Shown here piece by piece: positions 9,095-17,381 of a stretch of 64,000 nucleotides of DNA. The position numbers were made by a program, and so were the translations under genes. This DNA comes from Pichia kudriavzevii. Its lineage: Eukaryota > Ascomycota > Pichiomycetes > Pichiales > Pichiaceae. The DNA lies in assembly GCF_003054445.1 (NCBI RefSeq), contig NC_042507.1, positions 1,488,001-1,552,000 on the forward strand, written 5' to 3'. Positions within the stretch are counted from its first letter, which is position 1; each line of letters starts with the position of its first letter. A model generated the notes under the pieces. The model was not told the origin of the DNA, did not search any database, and saw only the letters and a list, made by a program, of their open reading frames with translations.

Positions 9095-10396
9095 ATGGTG
9101 CAGTCACATGGTGTTTCGAATTTGCAGGCAAACATGCAGAATATTTTTGGTGGGCTTCGGAAGAGAGCCAATAAGGAAGGAGCCGAGCAGAAAGGTGAAG
9201 ATAGTTCTGTGCATTTGAACGATCGTGATGATCTTATGGAGGACGACGATGATGAATACGAGGCGCCATTGAAGTCCAAGAAAAATACACGTCGGCCGAA
9301 GGAGACTGCGTTTACGCAGCAACATCTAGCAGCTGTGCATCCGATTCTGACAGCCAAGACAATAGTGCCACTCTTTGTGTGTCTAGCCATTATTTTCATC
9401 CCCATTGGAGCAGCCATGTTAAAGGCTAGCGAGAATGTACAGGATTTACAGATCGACTATTCACACTGTTCGGAGGTGGCGAAGGAGGGTATGTGGACTA
9501 CCGTGCCGGATGAATACTACGAGTTTCACTTCCAAGAGGATGTTACTATAAAGCCGCAATGGCGATTGGGGAGTGACAGTGCTTGGGATGCGTATCCCGA
9601 GGAGAAGGTTATCTGTGAGGTGCAATTTGAGATACCCAACACGATGAAGGGTCCTATATACTATTTCTACAAGTTGACAAATTTCCATGCTAACCATAGA
9701 CAGTATGTAAAGTCGTTCAGTGAAGACCAGATCCAGGGCAAGGTTGCCAGTGTGAGCACTATCAGGGATTCCGTAGGACAGAACTGCAAGCCTTTAGCTA
9801 CAGATGATGCGGGGAAAATCATCTATCCATGTGGGTTAATTGCCAATTCAATGTTCAACGACACGTTTACGTCTAATTTAATAGGCGTCAATGGGACTAC
9901 GAGTGATTTTAACATGACCAACAAGGGCATTGCATGGTCGACGAATTCCAAGAGGTTCCAAAAGACTCAATACAGCTATAAGGATATAGTTCCACCACCG
10001 AATTGGGTGAAGAAGTTCCCCGAGGGGTACAACTCTAGCAATGTACCGGATATATCGCAATGGGCCGAGTTCCAGAATTGGATGGCTCCAGCTGCACTAG
10101 CTGATTTTTCCAATATGGTGTTACGGAGTGATGAGGATCTGGGGAAGGGGGTCTACCAGACCAACGTGGGTCTTCATTTCCCCACTGTTGAGTACAACGG
10201 CAAGAAGATTATCTACATCACCACGTCGAGTGCCATTGGTGGCCGTAACTCTTTCCTTGGGGTTGCCTGGATCATTGGGGGAGCCATTTGTCTAGCTCTA
10301 GCACTTGCTGTGTTTGTAGGGGTGTTATTGAAGGGGCGCAAATCCGGCGACACCAGTCTGCTCTCGTGGAACCGGGGTGTCGTTGATGACGAGTGA
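9095..10396 (+). CDS. CDC50: Cdc50/Lem3-family P4-ATPase (flippase) subunit
   Basis: This 433-residue protein is the accessory subunit of a P4-ATPase phospholipid flippase, needed for its ER exit and activity at Golgi, endosome or plasma membrane. The cytosolic N-terminus is acidic (DDLMEDDDDEYEAP around 45-58) and then has the family motif RRPKETAFTQQHLAAVHP at about 66-83. Transmembrane segment 1 is at about 88-108 and segment 2 at about 389-412, enclosing a large lumenal domain with paired cysteines, N-glycosylation sequons (NDT, NGT, NMT, NSS) and the family block PCGLIANSMFNDTF. S. cerevisiae has three paralogues (Cdc50, Lem3, Crf1); I cannot tell which branch this is. Confidence 0.85.
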   Translation: MVQSHGVSNLQANMQNIFGGLRKRANKEGAEQKGEDSSVHLNDRDDLMEDDDDEYEAPLKSKKNTRRPKETAFTQQHLAAVHPILTAKTIVPLFVCLAIIFIPIGAAMLKASENVQDLQIDYSHCSEVAKEGMWTTVPDEYYEFHFQEDVTIKPQWRLGSDSAWDAYPEEKVICEVQFEIPNTMKGPIYYFYKLTNFHANHRQYVKSFSEDQIQGKVASVSTIRDSVGQNCKPLATDDAGKIIYPCGLIANSMFNDTFTSNLIGVNGTTSDFNMTNKGIAWSTNSKRFQKTQYSYKDIVPPPNWVKKFPEGYNSSNVPDISQWAEFQNWMAPAALADFSNMVLRSDEDLGKGVYQTNVGLHFPTVEYNGKKIIYITTSSAIGGRNSFLGVAWIIGGAICLALALAVFVGVLLKGRKSGDTSLLSWNRGVVDDE

Positions 10397-11463
10397 TTTA
10401 TGGCTCAACCAATGGTGCCAGCTGTTTTTGTATGTTTGTACATTTATATAAACGTATTTGCATCTACACCTATACCTATATCTGCATTTACACTTACACC
10501 TACACTTACATCCAAATACAAGTACCTGCATACACCAAAAACACCTCTCCGCGACGCACACCGACGCGACGGCGCCGCAGCTTGTCCATTTGATTGTCCC
10601 CATTCTGTCTCTGCAGAGGAAAAAAGGGGAAGGCGCTACCCCCCTGTAAAGAAGAATCCTTGTATGGGGCCATGCACCCGGTATACTCTACACTTCTCTA
10701 GTACACCACATCTTTCAATAACGTAGTTTGTTCTCCAGCACCACCACGCTACTCTGCACTAGTCCAGTATACTCTGCATTAGTCCAGTATACTCTGCATT
10801 AGTCCACTATACTCTGGCTGCGTATACCGATAGTCTCCTTTCCGTTCTTGTCTAGACTCTCTTCTCAACTCTCCAACATTTCCATGCTGCTACTTTAAAC
10901 GCTTCTTTGCATGCACAAATTCGCCCTCTTCTATTTTCCAACTTTCTCATATCCGCAGCACAGTTTCCCTTCTAGGACAAACGTGCATCCGCCCTCTCCG
11001 TGTTTCTCTGGGTTTGTTGTTTCTTCGCTCTGAGATGTTCAACTGTACCGTCTCGCCATTGTACATGTTAAAAATTGCCATTGTACATGTTATAAATTGC
11101 CATTGTAAATTCTCGTTGGCGTTGTAAATTCTCGTTTCCGTTTCCGTTTCCGTTTCCATTGCCCTTTTCGTTTTCGTTTTCTTCTTCATCTTCGTTTTCG
11201 TTTTCTTTTTATTTTCGAGCTAGTGTTTGTGCTAGTGTTTTTACTAGTGTTTGTACTAGTAATAATTATCATTGTTATTGTCATTGTCATTGCTTTTGTT
11301 CTTCTTGATTTTTTTTTTCCCCTATTTTCGTTATTCTCTAATAAACGTTTTATATCTGCTACTTTGACGTTGGCTGTTTATCTTCTCTCCCTGTTGAACC
11401 GGCTACATCATTGTACCTGTTTATTTGGTCGCATTGCCCCCTGTATCACCATTCTCATTAACC
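10397..11463. other. 1.07-kb intergenic region with several tandem repeats
   Basis: No gene supported. It contains a TACACC/TATACC-type simple repeat at about 10450-10520, a 20-bp tandem repeat at 10750-10817, roughly 22-bp repeats of GCCATTGTACATGTTA at about 11055-11120, TTTCCG hexamer repeats at about 11135-11160, TTTTCG repeats to about 11210, and TAGTGTTTGTAC repeats at about 11220-11260. All open frames here are repeat-derived. This is probably the long upstream region of the Myb factor gene. Confidence 0.5.
10750..10817. repeat. 20-bp tandem repeat, about 3.4 copies
   Basis: Three full units at 10750, 10770 and 10790, followed by a partial unit. The consensus is TACTCTGCATTAGTCCAGTA; copies differ at one or two positions. 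Related degenerate sequence (TATACTCTACACTT) lies just upstream near 10681. Non-coding. Confidence 0.85.
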
Positions 11464-13215
11464 ATGCACACCCACCACCACCAACAACAAGAACAGCATC
11501 AACAGCAACAGCAACAGCAACAGCAACAACACCCGCCACTCCCGCTTCCGCTGGCTCTCCCCCATCCACACCCACAGTCCCTGACACTCCCTCACCCACA
11601 TCACTTACAACATCAACATCAGCTTCCATACCAACACCAGCATCAACAGCCTCCTCAACAAATGTCTCTTCCTCTTTCGACACATCTCTATAGAGGACCC
11701 ACTTACATCTCTCCTTCTCAACACTCCCCCCATCATCCTCCACAGGGCCAACAGCTGCTCTACCAAGGTTATCCGCTCTACTACCAGCATTCTTCTCCAA
11801 CTCCATCCACACTTCCTGTCCCCGTCTCTGTCCCCGTCCAGCCTTTCCAAGGAGGCCAACCGATCCAGCACCCCCAGCACCCCCAGCATCCCCAGCCAGT
11901 GCAGTTGCAACAACAACAACAACAGCCACTAGTCTCTAATGGAGGCATCAAACCCGACACCAACACCAACACCAACATCAACACCAACATCAACGAAAAC
12001 ACCAATGGGGAAAGTAAACTTCGACGTGGCCCATGGTCCCCTGAAGAAGACAAACAACTACTTGAACTTGTATCAATGTTTGGAGGAGAAAAAAACTTGA
12101 ATTGGGTGAAAATATCACAAATATTAGAAACCAGAACTGCCAAGCAAGCTCGAGAGAGGTACCATCAGAATTTAAAGCCTTCATTGAATAGGAGTCCTAT
12201 ATCACCCGAAGAGGGGAGGTTGATTGAGGAGTTGGTTGAGAAACATGGGAAAAGATGGGCTGAGATTGCACGTCACTTGAATGGCCGTAGTGATAATGCC
12301 ATTAAGAATTGGTGGAATGGAGGCGCCAATCGTCGTAAGAGGTTGAATGGCAAGAAAAATGATAATGATGGTAGAGAAGAAGGAGAAGAGGGAATGGAAG
12401 GAAAAGATGGGAAGGATGTCAAGAAGGACGACAAGGAGAAAGGTGCAATTAATAGTCTGTTATCCACGCAGAACCCCTCCGATTCATTGACCAAATCAAA
12501 CAGATTCGATCTGTCTCCATCTACTGCAGATAGAGATCGTAAAAGAAAGGTACATGATGAAGGTACATCAAAGAGGAGAAATTCAATTGCATCTACGAGT
12601 AGCTTGAATGGGAATGCAGGCGTTCCATTTTTAAGTCCTACTAGTTCCAACTCTTTAAAGTCCAAGAGTTCTAGGGCCTCCTCTGTAGGATCCACCGAAT
12701 TCTTTGAATCTCATGGCCCGTTATACACGGGTCCCAACAGTCGTCGTGCCTCCATGTGGGCGTTCCCGCCTTCTTCAAGCCACCGGGGGTCGGTGGGGAG
12801 TATTCCAGGCAACCACAATCTAAGAAGGGCCAGCCTGAATGTCAATGCACAAATGAGCTCTCGTAGGGGCAGTTTAGGAGGCCGGTTGTCAATTACAAGT
12901 TTGAACCAGTATGCTCTCTCACAGCAGCATCAACAACAGCATCAACAACAGCATTCTCAGCAGACGTCGACAACGTCTCCTGCATCGTCTCCCTCCCTGT
13001 CTGTCTCTACGGTGTCCGTGCCGTCATCAACGGGGGAAACACTGTCGTTCAAGAAGAACATATTCAAGAAGGGTTTCAATTTGGGAGCTACTCCTGTCTA
13101 CCAGGAGGGAGGTATCAAGGCGGTCGAAGGCCCCAAGGGAGAGAGTGACGGTCTGGAGCGTGAGAAGAAGAAGAAAGGCTGTTCCAAGATGTCCATTGCC
13201 TCTCTTGTTAGTTGA
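11464..13215 (+). CDS. two-repeat Myb transcription factor, FlbD-like
   Basis: A 583-residue nuclear protein. An upstream extension exists only from a TTG, so I chose the first ATG. Residues 1-160 are low complexity, rich in His, Gln and Pro. Two Myb repeats follow: repeat one at about 186-238 (RRGPWSPEEDKQLLELV, then NWVKISQILETRTAKQARER) and repeat two at about 240-290 (SPISPEEGRLIEELVEKHGK, WAEIARHLNGRSDNAIKNWW). The linker YHQNLKPSLN and the ending NWWNGGANRRKR are characteristic of fungal FlbD-type Myb proteins that control development in filamentous fungi. A Lys/Glu-rich stretch and Ser-rich regions with RRxS-type sites (RRAS, RRGS, RRNS) follow, suggesting PKA-family phosphorylation. 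I know no S. cerevisiae orthologue. Confidence 0.85.
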   Translation: MHTHHHQQQEQHQQQQQQQQQQHPPLPLPLALPHPHPQSLTLPHPHHLQHQHQLPYQHQHQQPPQQMSLPLSTHLYRGPTYISPSQHSPHHPPQGQQLLYQGYPLYYQHSSPTPSTLPVPVSVPVQPFQGGQPIQHPQHPQHPQPVQLQQQQQQPLVSNGGIKPDTNTNTNINTNINENTNGESKLRRGPWSPEEDKQLLELVSMFGGEKNLNWVKISQILETRTAKQARERYHQNLKPSLNRSPISPEEGRLIEELVEKHGKRWAEIARHLNGRSDNAIKNWWNGGANRRKRLNGKKNDNDGREEGEEGMEGKDGKDVKKDDKEKGAINSLLSTQNPSDSLTKSNRFDLSPSTADRDRKRKVHDEGTSKRRNSIASTSSLNGNAGVPFLSPTSSNSLKSKSSRASSVGSTEFFESHGPLYTGPNSRRASMWAFPPSSSHRGSVGSIPGNHNLRRASLNVNAQMSSRRGSLGGRLSITSLNQYALSQQHQQQHQQQHSQQTSTTSPASSPSLSVSTVSVPSSTGETLSFKKNIFKKGFNLGATPVYQEGGIKAVEGPKGESDGLEREKKKKGCSKMSIASLVS

Positions 13216-13633
13216 ATTGGTCAGATACCACTCCTGCCCATGGATCTATTTCTAAAACATGTACACTTTACACTTGATGTTTCTATTTCGTACTTTTAAT
13301 ACTAATACCAATACTAATATAAATACTGACTTCTATTGCAACATCACTCCAGCTTCAGCTCTAACCACATATACCTATACACACCACACCACAACCACAA
13401 CTACGCCTATCGTCGTGTCTGTATCCGTCGGACTTCTTGTAGATATGTCGATCTTTATAAGTACACACCAAAATTACCTTGATTTTGATTTTCCACCCTC
13501 GGTGATTTTTTTTCTCCCACCTTCTCTAAGGATAAACGGCTCTTATACCTATTTCCCCCCCCCTCGTGATGGACCAATCTCTGTCTCAAAACGGTGAACT
13601 TGAACAGGCTTAAAGAGCAGAGAGCCATTGGAT
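13216..13633. other. intergenic region before SGF29
   Basis: Contains a short ACTAATACC-type simple repeat near 13298-13325, an ACC/CAC-rich stretch near 13380-13410 and a C8 run near 13555-13562. No gene or RNA recognised; the 112-codon plus frame here is repeat-derived. Confidence 0.4.
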
Positions 13634-14596
13634 ATGGATTCCGGAACACAACTAGAGAAACTACGGGAGGTTGTCAAGACGATCGAGGACGTTGACGGCG
13701 CTGTTCCTGCTGCGTTGGCGGCAATGCCAACAGATGGGTTGCTCAATGTGGCTTCGCAGGTGAAGATGCTCATTGATGCCATTCCGGACACCATGGGGGT
13801 CAGTTTGGGTGTTTGTGGGGCTACAGAGCGGGCTGTTGATATGGTCTCTCCAAACGACACGACGGGACCTTTGGAGACAGCAGCAGAGGAAGGTGGATTT
13901 GCGGAGCCATTGTCAATGTCACGTCCGTTACGAGCACCATTGGCGGCTACAACGTCGACAGTTTCGAAGACAACACGGTCGGATTCGTTAGTGTCACCTT
14001 TGGAAACAAGTACGGGAGCAACTATGGCTGTTGTGGAACCATTGGCAGCAGTGGAAGAAGCGTTGCCCCAGACACTAGTACAGACAGGACCCGCCAAGGC
14101 CACCACTATAGGACAACGGTTTGGATATCCTGCGCCGCCGCCGTTGTCGACATACAACGGCAAGATTGGACGGTCCTTCTACACTTCTGCATACAATGCC
14201 TCAACACCCATCTTACCCAATTCGCAGGTGGCGTATTCGAGTAACCAGGGGAGTGAATGGATCTTGTGCCGTGTGCTGAAGGTGTTAACGGAGACGAGGT
14301 TTGAGATCCAGGACCCTGAGCCTGATGAGTCGCATCCACACGGACAAATCTTCCGTGCCCATTACAAGCAGGTTATTCTCGTCCCCGTGCATTTGCAGCC
14401 GTCGGCCATTGCCAAGTTGAAGACGTACAAGGTGGGGATGAGGGTGTTGGCCAAGTACCCGGAGACCACGACCTTCTACAAGGCGGAGGTTGTGGGCAAC
14501 GATGGGGACGAGTGTCTGCTACAGTTCGAAGGAGAGGAGGAGGCAGAGAAGACCACACGGGTACATCGTGCGTTTGTTCTACCATGTCCGAAATGA
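13634..14596 (+). CDS. SGF29: SAGA complex histone-methyl reader Sgf29
   Basis: This 320-residue protein matches Sgf29, the tandem-Tudor subunit of the SAGA histone acetyltransferase module that reads H3K4me2/3. The open frame extends to a TTG two codons earlier; I use the ATG. Residues 1-160 are poorly conserved and rich in Thr, Ser, Ala and Pro. The tandem Tudor domain fills about residues 165-318: GKIGRSFYTSAYNASTPILP, then WILCRVLKVLTETRFEIQDP, and in the second Tudor VLAKYPETTTFYKAEVV and LQFEGEEEAEKT. These blocks align directly with S. cerevisiae Sgf29. The spacer is longer than in S. cerevisiae (259 residues total). Confidence 0.9.
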   Translation: MDSGTQLEKLREVVKTIEDVDGAVPAALAAMPTDGLLNVASQVKMLIDAIPDTMGVSLGVCGATERAVDMVSPNDTTGPLETAAEEGGFAEPLSMSRPLRAPLAATTSTVSKTTRSDSLVSPLETSTGATMAVVEPLAAVEEALPQTLVQTGPAKATTIGQRFGYPAPPPLSTYNGKIGRSFYTSAYNASTPILPNSQVAYSSNQGSEWILCRVLKVLTETRFEIQDPEPDESHPHGQIFRAHYKQVILVPVHLQPSAIAKLKTYKVGMRVLAKYPETTTFYKAEVVGNDGDECLLQFEGEEEAEKTTRVHRAFVLPCPK

Positions 14597-15003
14597 CACC
14601 TTTCTGGATTCGACAGTGAATCTACACGGGAGAGAGAGACAGAGAGAGAGACAGAGAGAGAGACGAGGAATTGTTATTAGAAAGAGATTGCCTTCTAACT
14701 ACTTTCCCCCCCTCTTATCCTATCTTATTTTCTCTTGTATTTGGTTCTCCTGTTTGGTTGTTTTCCTTTATGGTTTGCTTTCCTGTTTTGTTTGTCTCTT
14801 TTTTTTTTTCACATTTTTTTCCTCGTTTTCTCTTCAAAGCGGTTTTTCATGTTTTCTCGTTAGCGAAAAAAATGGGAATGCGGGAAATCGTCCACTAACA
14901 ATTTTTCCAATTTGCTGAGGAGATTTTGGTACGTTACTATGAAACTGATCAATTGGGGGTGGGGTTTTAACCTGATAAGACAAGAACTGTTTGAGGGACA
15001 AGA
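14597..15003. other. intergenic region between SGF29 and MRP7
   Basis: Starts with a 12-bp GAGAGAGAGACA purine repeat at about 14629-14664, then a T-rich region to about 14870. It serves as SGF29 terminator and MRP7 promoter. Nothing else recognised. Confidence 0.4.
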
Positions 15004-16104
15004 ATGTTGGCGTTTATCAATGACGGTGTCCGCGTTGTGCGTAGCCAGGTGTCTCAGCTGATGCAGGTGAGACATGCGACCAAGAAGGTTGTTTCGTCCA
15101 AGACACACATGCAAGATTCTCCAGGTAAGAGGCTAGGTGCTAAGAAATATGAGAATTCCGAGGTGAAGACCGGTCAGATCTTGTACAGACAGAGAGGTAC
15201 CAAGTGGTATCCGGGCTTTAACGTTGGCATTGGTAAGGACCACACGTTGTTTGCCTTGGAGCCAGGGTTTGTTAAGTACTATCTCGACCCGTTCCATCCC
15301 AAGAGGAAGTTTATTGGTGTTGCGCTCAACAGAGAGGACAAGTTACCGTACCCTCATTTCGAGCCGACCCCTAGAAGACTGGGCAGGGCACTCTTGCCCG
15401 AGAGGGATGCCTCCAAGGAGGCGGAGTACTTGCCAAGAAAGGTACAATTGTTAAAGCCGGAAGTTGAGCAGAAATTGCGGGAAAGAGAGGAGAAGAGAAA
15501 CACCAAGCTCAGTACATTCATGGAGAAGCTTGCTGAATTTGAAGCGCTTAAGGAGTTGTCAAAGGAAAATCTCCAAATTGCAGCCCAAAGACTGCTTAAG
15601 ATTGATGGCTATTTACGTGGTGGTAAGTCTCTCAAAGATTCAAGATTCAATGCCACCTTTTACTTTGCCTACGATACGAAACTAGCTGTCAAAAGAGGCG
15701 AGCTTGCCCAGGATGAAGCTGATGCTCAGATTGACACTTACAAGAAGATTGCATTGCTTGTTGACAAGACTGTTATGTTTGATGCCAAATACCAACTTGT
15801 CAAGAACCTCACTGAGGAAGAACTGGAGTCTCTCAAGGCAACTTCTCTAGCTGAACTTGACCAGTTAATCCCAGACAGAAATAAGCCTGTCTCCAAGAAG
15901 GACCACAAACAGGCACTGGAGATTATTGGTCGTCCATGCTTCAGCTTGAAGATGCAAAGTGGCCTTGAAAAACACTACTTGAAGCCACTCATTCCAATTG
16001 TCGGTGATGTCAATCCAAAGGATAAGCACGTTGTTGCTATCCCAACCATGAATGTCGAAACAAGGAAAATCGAAACTGTTTACATGAGAAAGAACTTTGT
16101 TTAA
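15004..16104 (+). CDS. MRP7: mitochondrial ribosomal protein bL27m (Mrp7)
   Basis: A 366-residue mitochondrial large-subunit protein. After a basic presequence (MLAFINDGVRVVRSQVSQLM, with RHATKK at residue 23) comes the bacterial L27 domain: SPGKRLGAKKYENSEVKTGQ, then ILYRQRGTKWYPGFNVGIGK and DHTLFALEPGFVKYY, ending around residue 110. The mature N-terminus, as in other L27 proteins, would reach the peptidyl transferase centre. A long fungal-specific helical extension of about 240 residues follows, as in S. cerevisiae Mrp7 (about 371). The first ATG is used. A weak A-rich leader precedes it. Confidence 0.93.
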   Translation: MLAFINDGVRVVRSQVSQLMQVRHATKKVVSSKTHMQDSPGKRLGAKKYENSEVKTGQILYRQRGTKWYPGFNVGIGKDHTLFALEPGFVKYYLDPFHPKRKFIGVALNREDKLPYPHFEPTPRRLGRALLPERDASKEAEYLPRKVQLLKPEVEQKLREREEKRNTKLSTFMEKLAEFEALKELSKENLQIAAQRLLKIDGYLRGGKSLKDSRFNATFYFAYDTKLAVKRGELAQDEADAQIDTYKKIALLVDKTVMFDAKYQLVKNLTEEELESLKATSLAELDQLIPDRNKPVSKKDHKQALEIIGRPCFSLKMQSGLEKHYLKPLIPIVGDVNPKDKHVVAIPTMNVETRKIETVYMRKNFV

Positions 16105-16440
16105 GCAAACACTGTACCCTGTACCCTGTACATATCTATATCTATATTTATATCTATATCTATGTAGAAGACTAACATCCATCCAATTTCAAAGTTTGAA
16201 TTACGTTGTTAAGAGACACAAAGCAGATCCGCAGCGAAAATGTCAGAGAGCACAGAAACGAAACAAACCAACCGGAAAGCAAAAGGGAGAAAAAAAACCT
16301 CACCTTTGTTGATCTGAGAAGGTAAACGGCTTTTCCCATTGAAAATGGTAAACTTTCCATCGATGAATCAATGACAAATCATCACATTTGATTGTCTTTC
16401 TTTTTCAAAACATCCAACTGTTGTTCTTGCTGGACGAGTA
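16105..16440. other. intergenic region between MRP7 and FAD1
   Basis: Has a TATCTA simple repeat at about 16131-16163 and A-rich sequence before FAD1. No RNA gene or small frame recognised. Confidence 0.4.
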
Positions 16441-17343
16441 ATGACGCCAATGAGTAAACGATGCCTCGGGCTAGTAAATGACTTCCTTACGAGCGATGCG
16501 TCTCTTCCACTCTCTCAACTTTCTCAAGAGATGATCCCCCCGGAGATTATTGACCGACATTCCAAGCTAAGCACACCATCAACATATCCGGGCATGTTTG
16601 ATAGCGGACTACACAGGGCTACACAGGAGGCTGTGGCACTAACGGTGGAGAATTTTAGGGAGGTTTTCAAGTTTTGGAAATTGGAAGAGTTGAGTATGTC
16701 GTATAACGGCGGAAAAGATTGCGAGGTACAGTTGATCATATACTTGGCTATAATCGAGGAGCTCTTTGGATTATCTTGCACTGATGGAGCTGTCAAGGGG
16801 TGCTACGTACATACGGAGAATGAGTTTGATGAGCAAATGGAATTTTTACAGACTTCAGTGCAGGAATTCGACCTTGAATTCGTTGGTGTTTATACAAAGG
16901 AAGCCAGCCAATCACATGTCTTATCCGAAGGCCCACATCTAAAGGTAGTGACTTCATCTACGTCCACCTTGATGGGTGGCTTTAAGAGGTATCTGGAGGA
17001 ATGTCCACAAGTGAAGGCAATCATTGTAGGAATCAGACAAACAGATCCATGGGGGTCGAATCTTCAACTACAAATGAAAACAGATACGTATAAGGGATGG
17101 CCCGATTTTACTAGGATAAACCCAATACTACACTGGAAGACCGCACAAATATGGTATTTCCTCAAATGGGTGGAATTGAAGTGGCCTCATTTCAAATACT
17201 GTAAACTCTACGATATGGGGTTTACCAGTATCGGTGGTAGGAATACAACTATAAGGAATCCGCAATTACGGAGAAGTAATGATAAGTATTGGCCTGCTTG
17301 GTGGATATGCAATGATGAAAGCGAAAGATTGAGTAGAATCTAA
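16441..17343 (+). CDS. FAD1: FAD synthetase (FMN adenylyltransferase)
   Basis: This 300-residue cytosolic enzyme transfers AMP from ATP to FMN, giving FAD. It is of the eukaryotic PAPS-reductase-like fold. The P-loop-like motif SYNGGKD is at 87-93, and the conserved GIRQTDPW is at 197-204, followed by WPDFTRINPILHWKTAQIWY and the C-terminal TSIGGRNTTIRNPQLRR block with conserved arginines. Length equals that of S. cerevisiae Fad1 (306). The start is the first in-frame ATG. It converges on RIB2, an enzyme of riboflavin synthesis, with only 38 bp between the stop codons, so two flavin-pathway genes are direct neighbours here. Confidence 0.95.
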   Translation: MTPMSKRCLGLVNDFLTSDASLPLSQLSQEMIPPEIIDRHSKLSTPSTYPGMFDSGLHRATQEAVALTVENFREVFKFWKLEELSMSYNGGKDCEVQLIIYLAIIEELFGLSCTDGAVKGCYVHTENEFDEQMEFLQTSVQEFDLEFVGVYTKEASQSHVLSEGPHLKVVTSSTSTLMGGFKRYLEECPQVKAIIVGIRQTDPWGSNLQLQMKTDTYKGWPDFTRINPILHWKTAQIWYFLKWVELKWPHFKYCKLYDMGFTSIGGRNTTIRNPQLRRSNDKYWPAWWICNDESERLSRI

Positions 17344-17381
17344 CGAGTCACACTTACAATACACATATACACATATTCTCT

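Noticed and set aside
11408-11929. 173- and 105-codon minus-strand frames opposite the Myb N-terminus
   Set aside because: They are antisense readings of the CAG/CAC-rich coding sequence for the His/Gln tract and show no domain.
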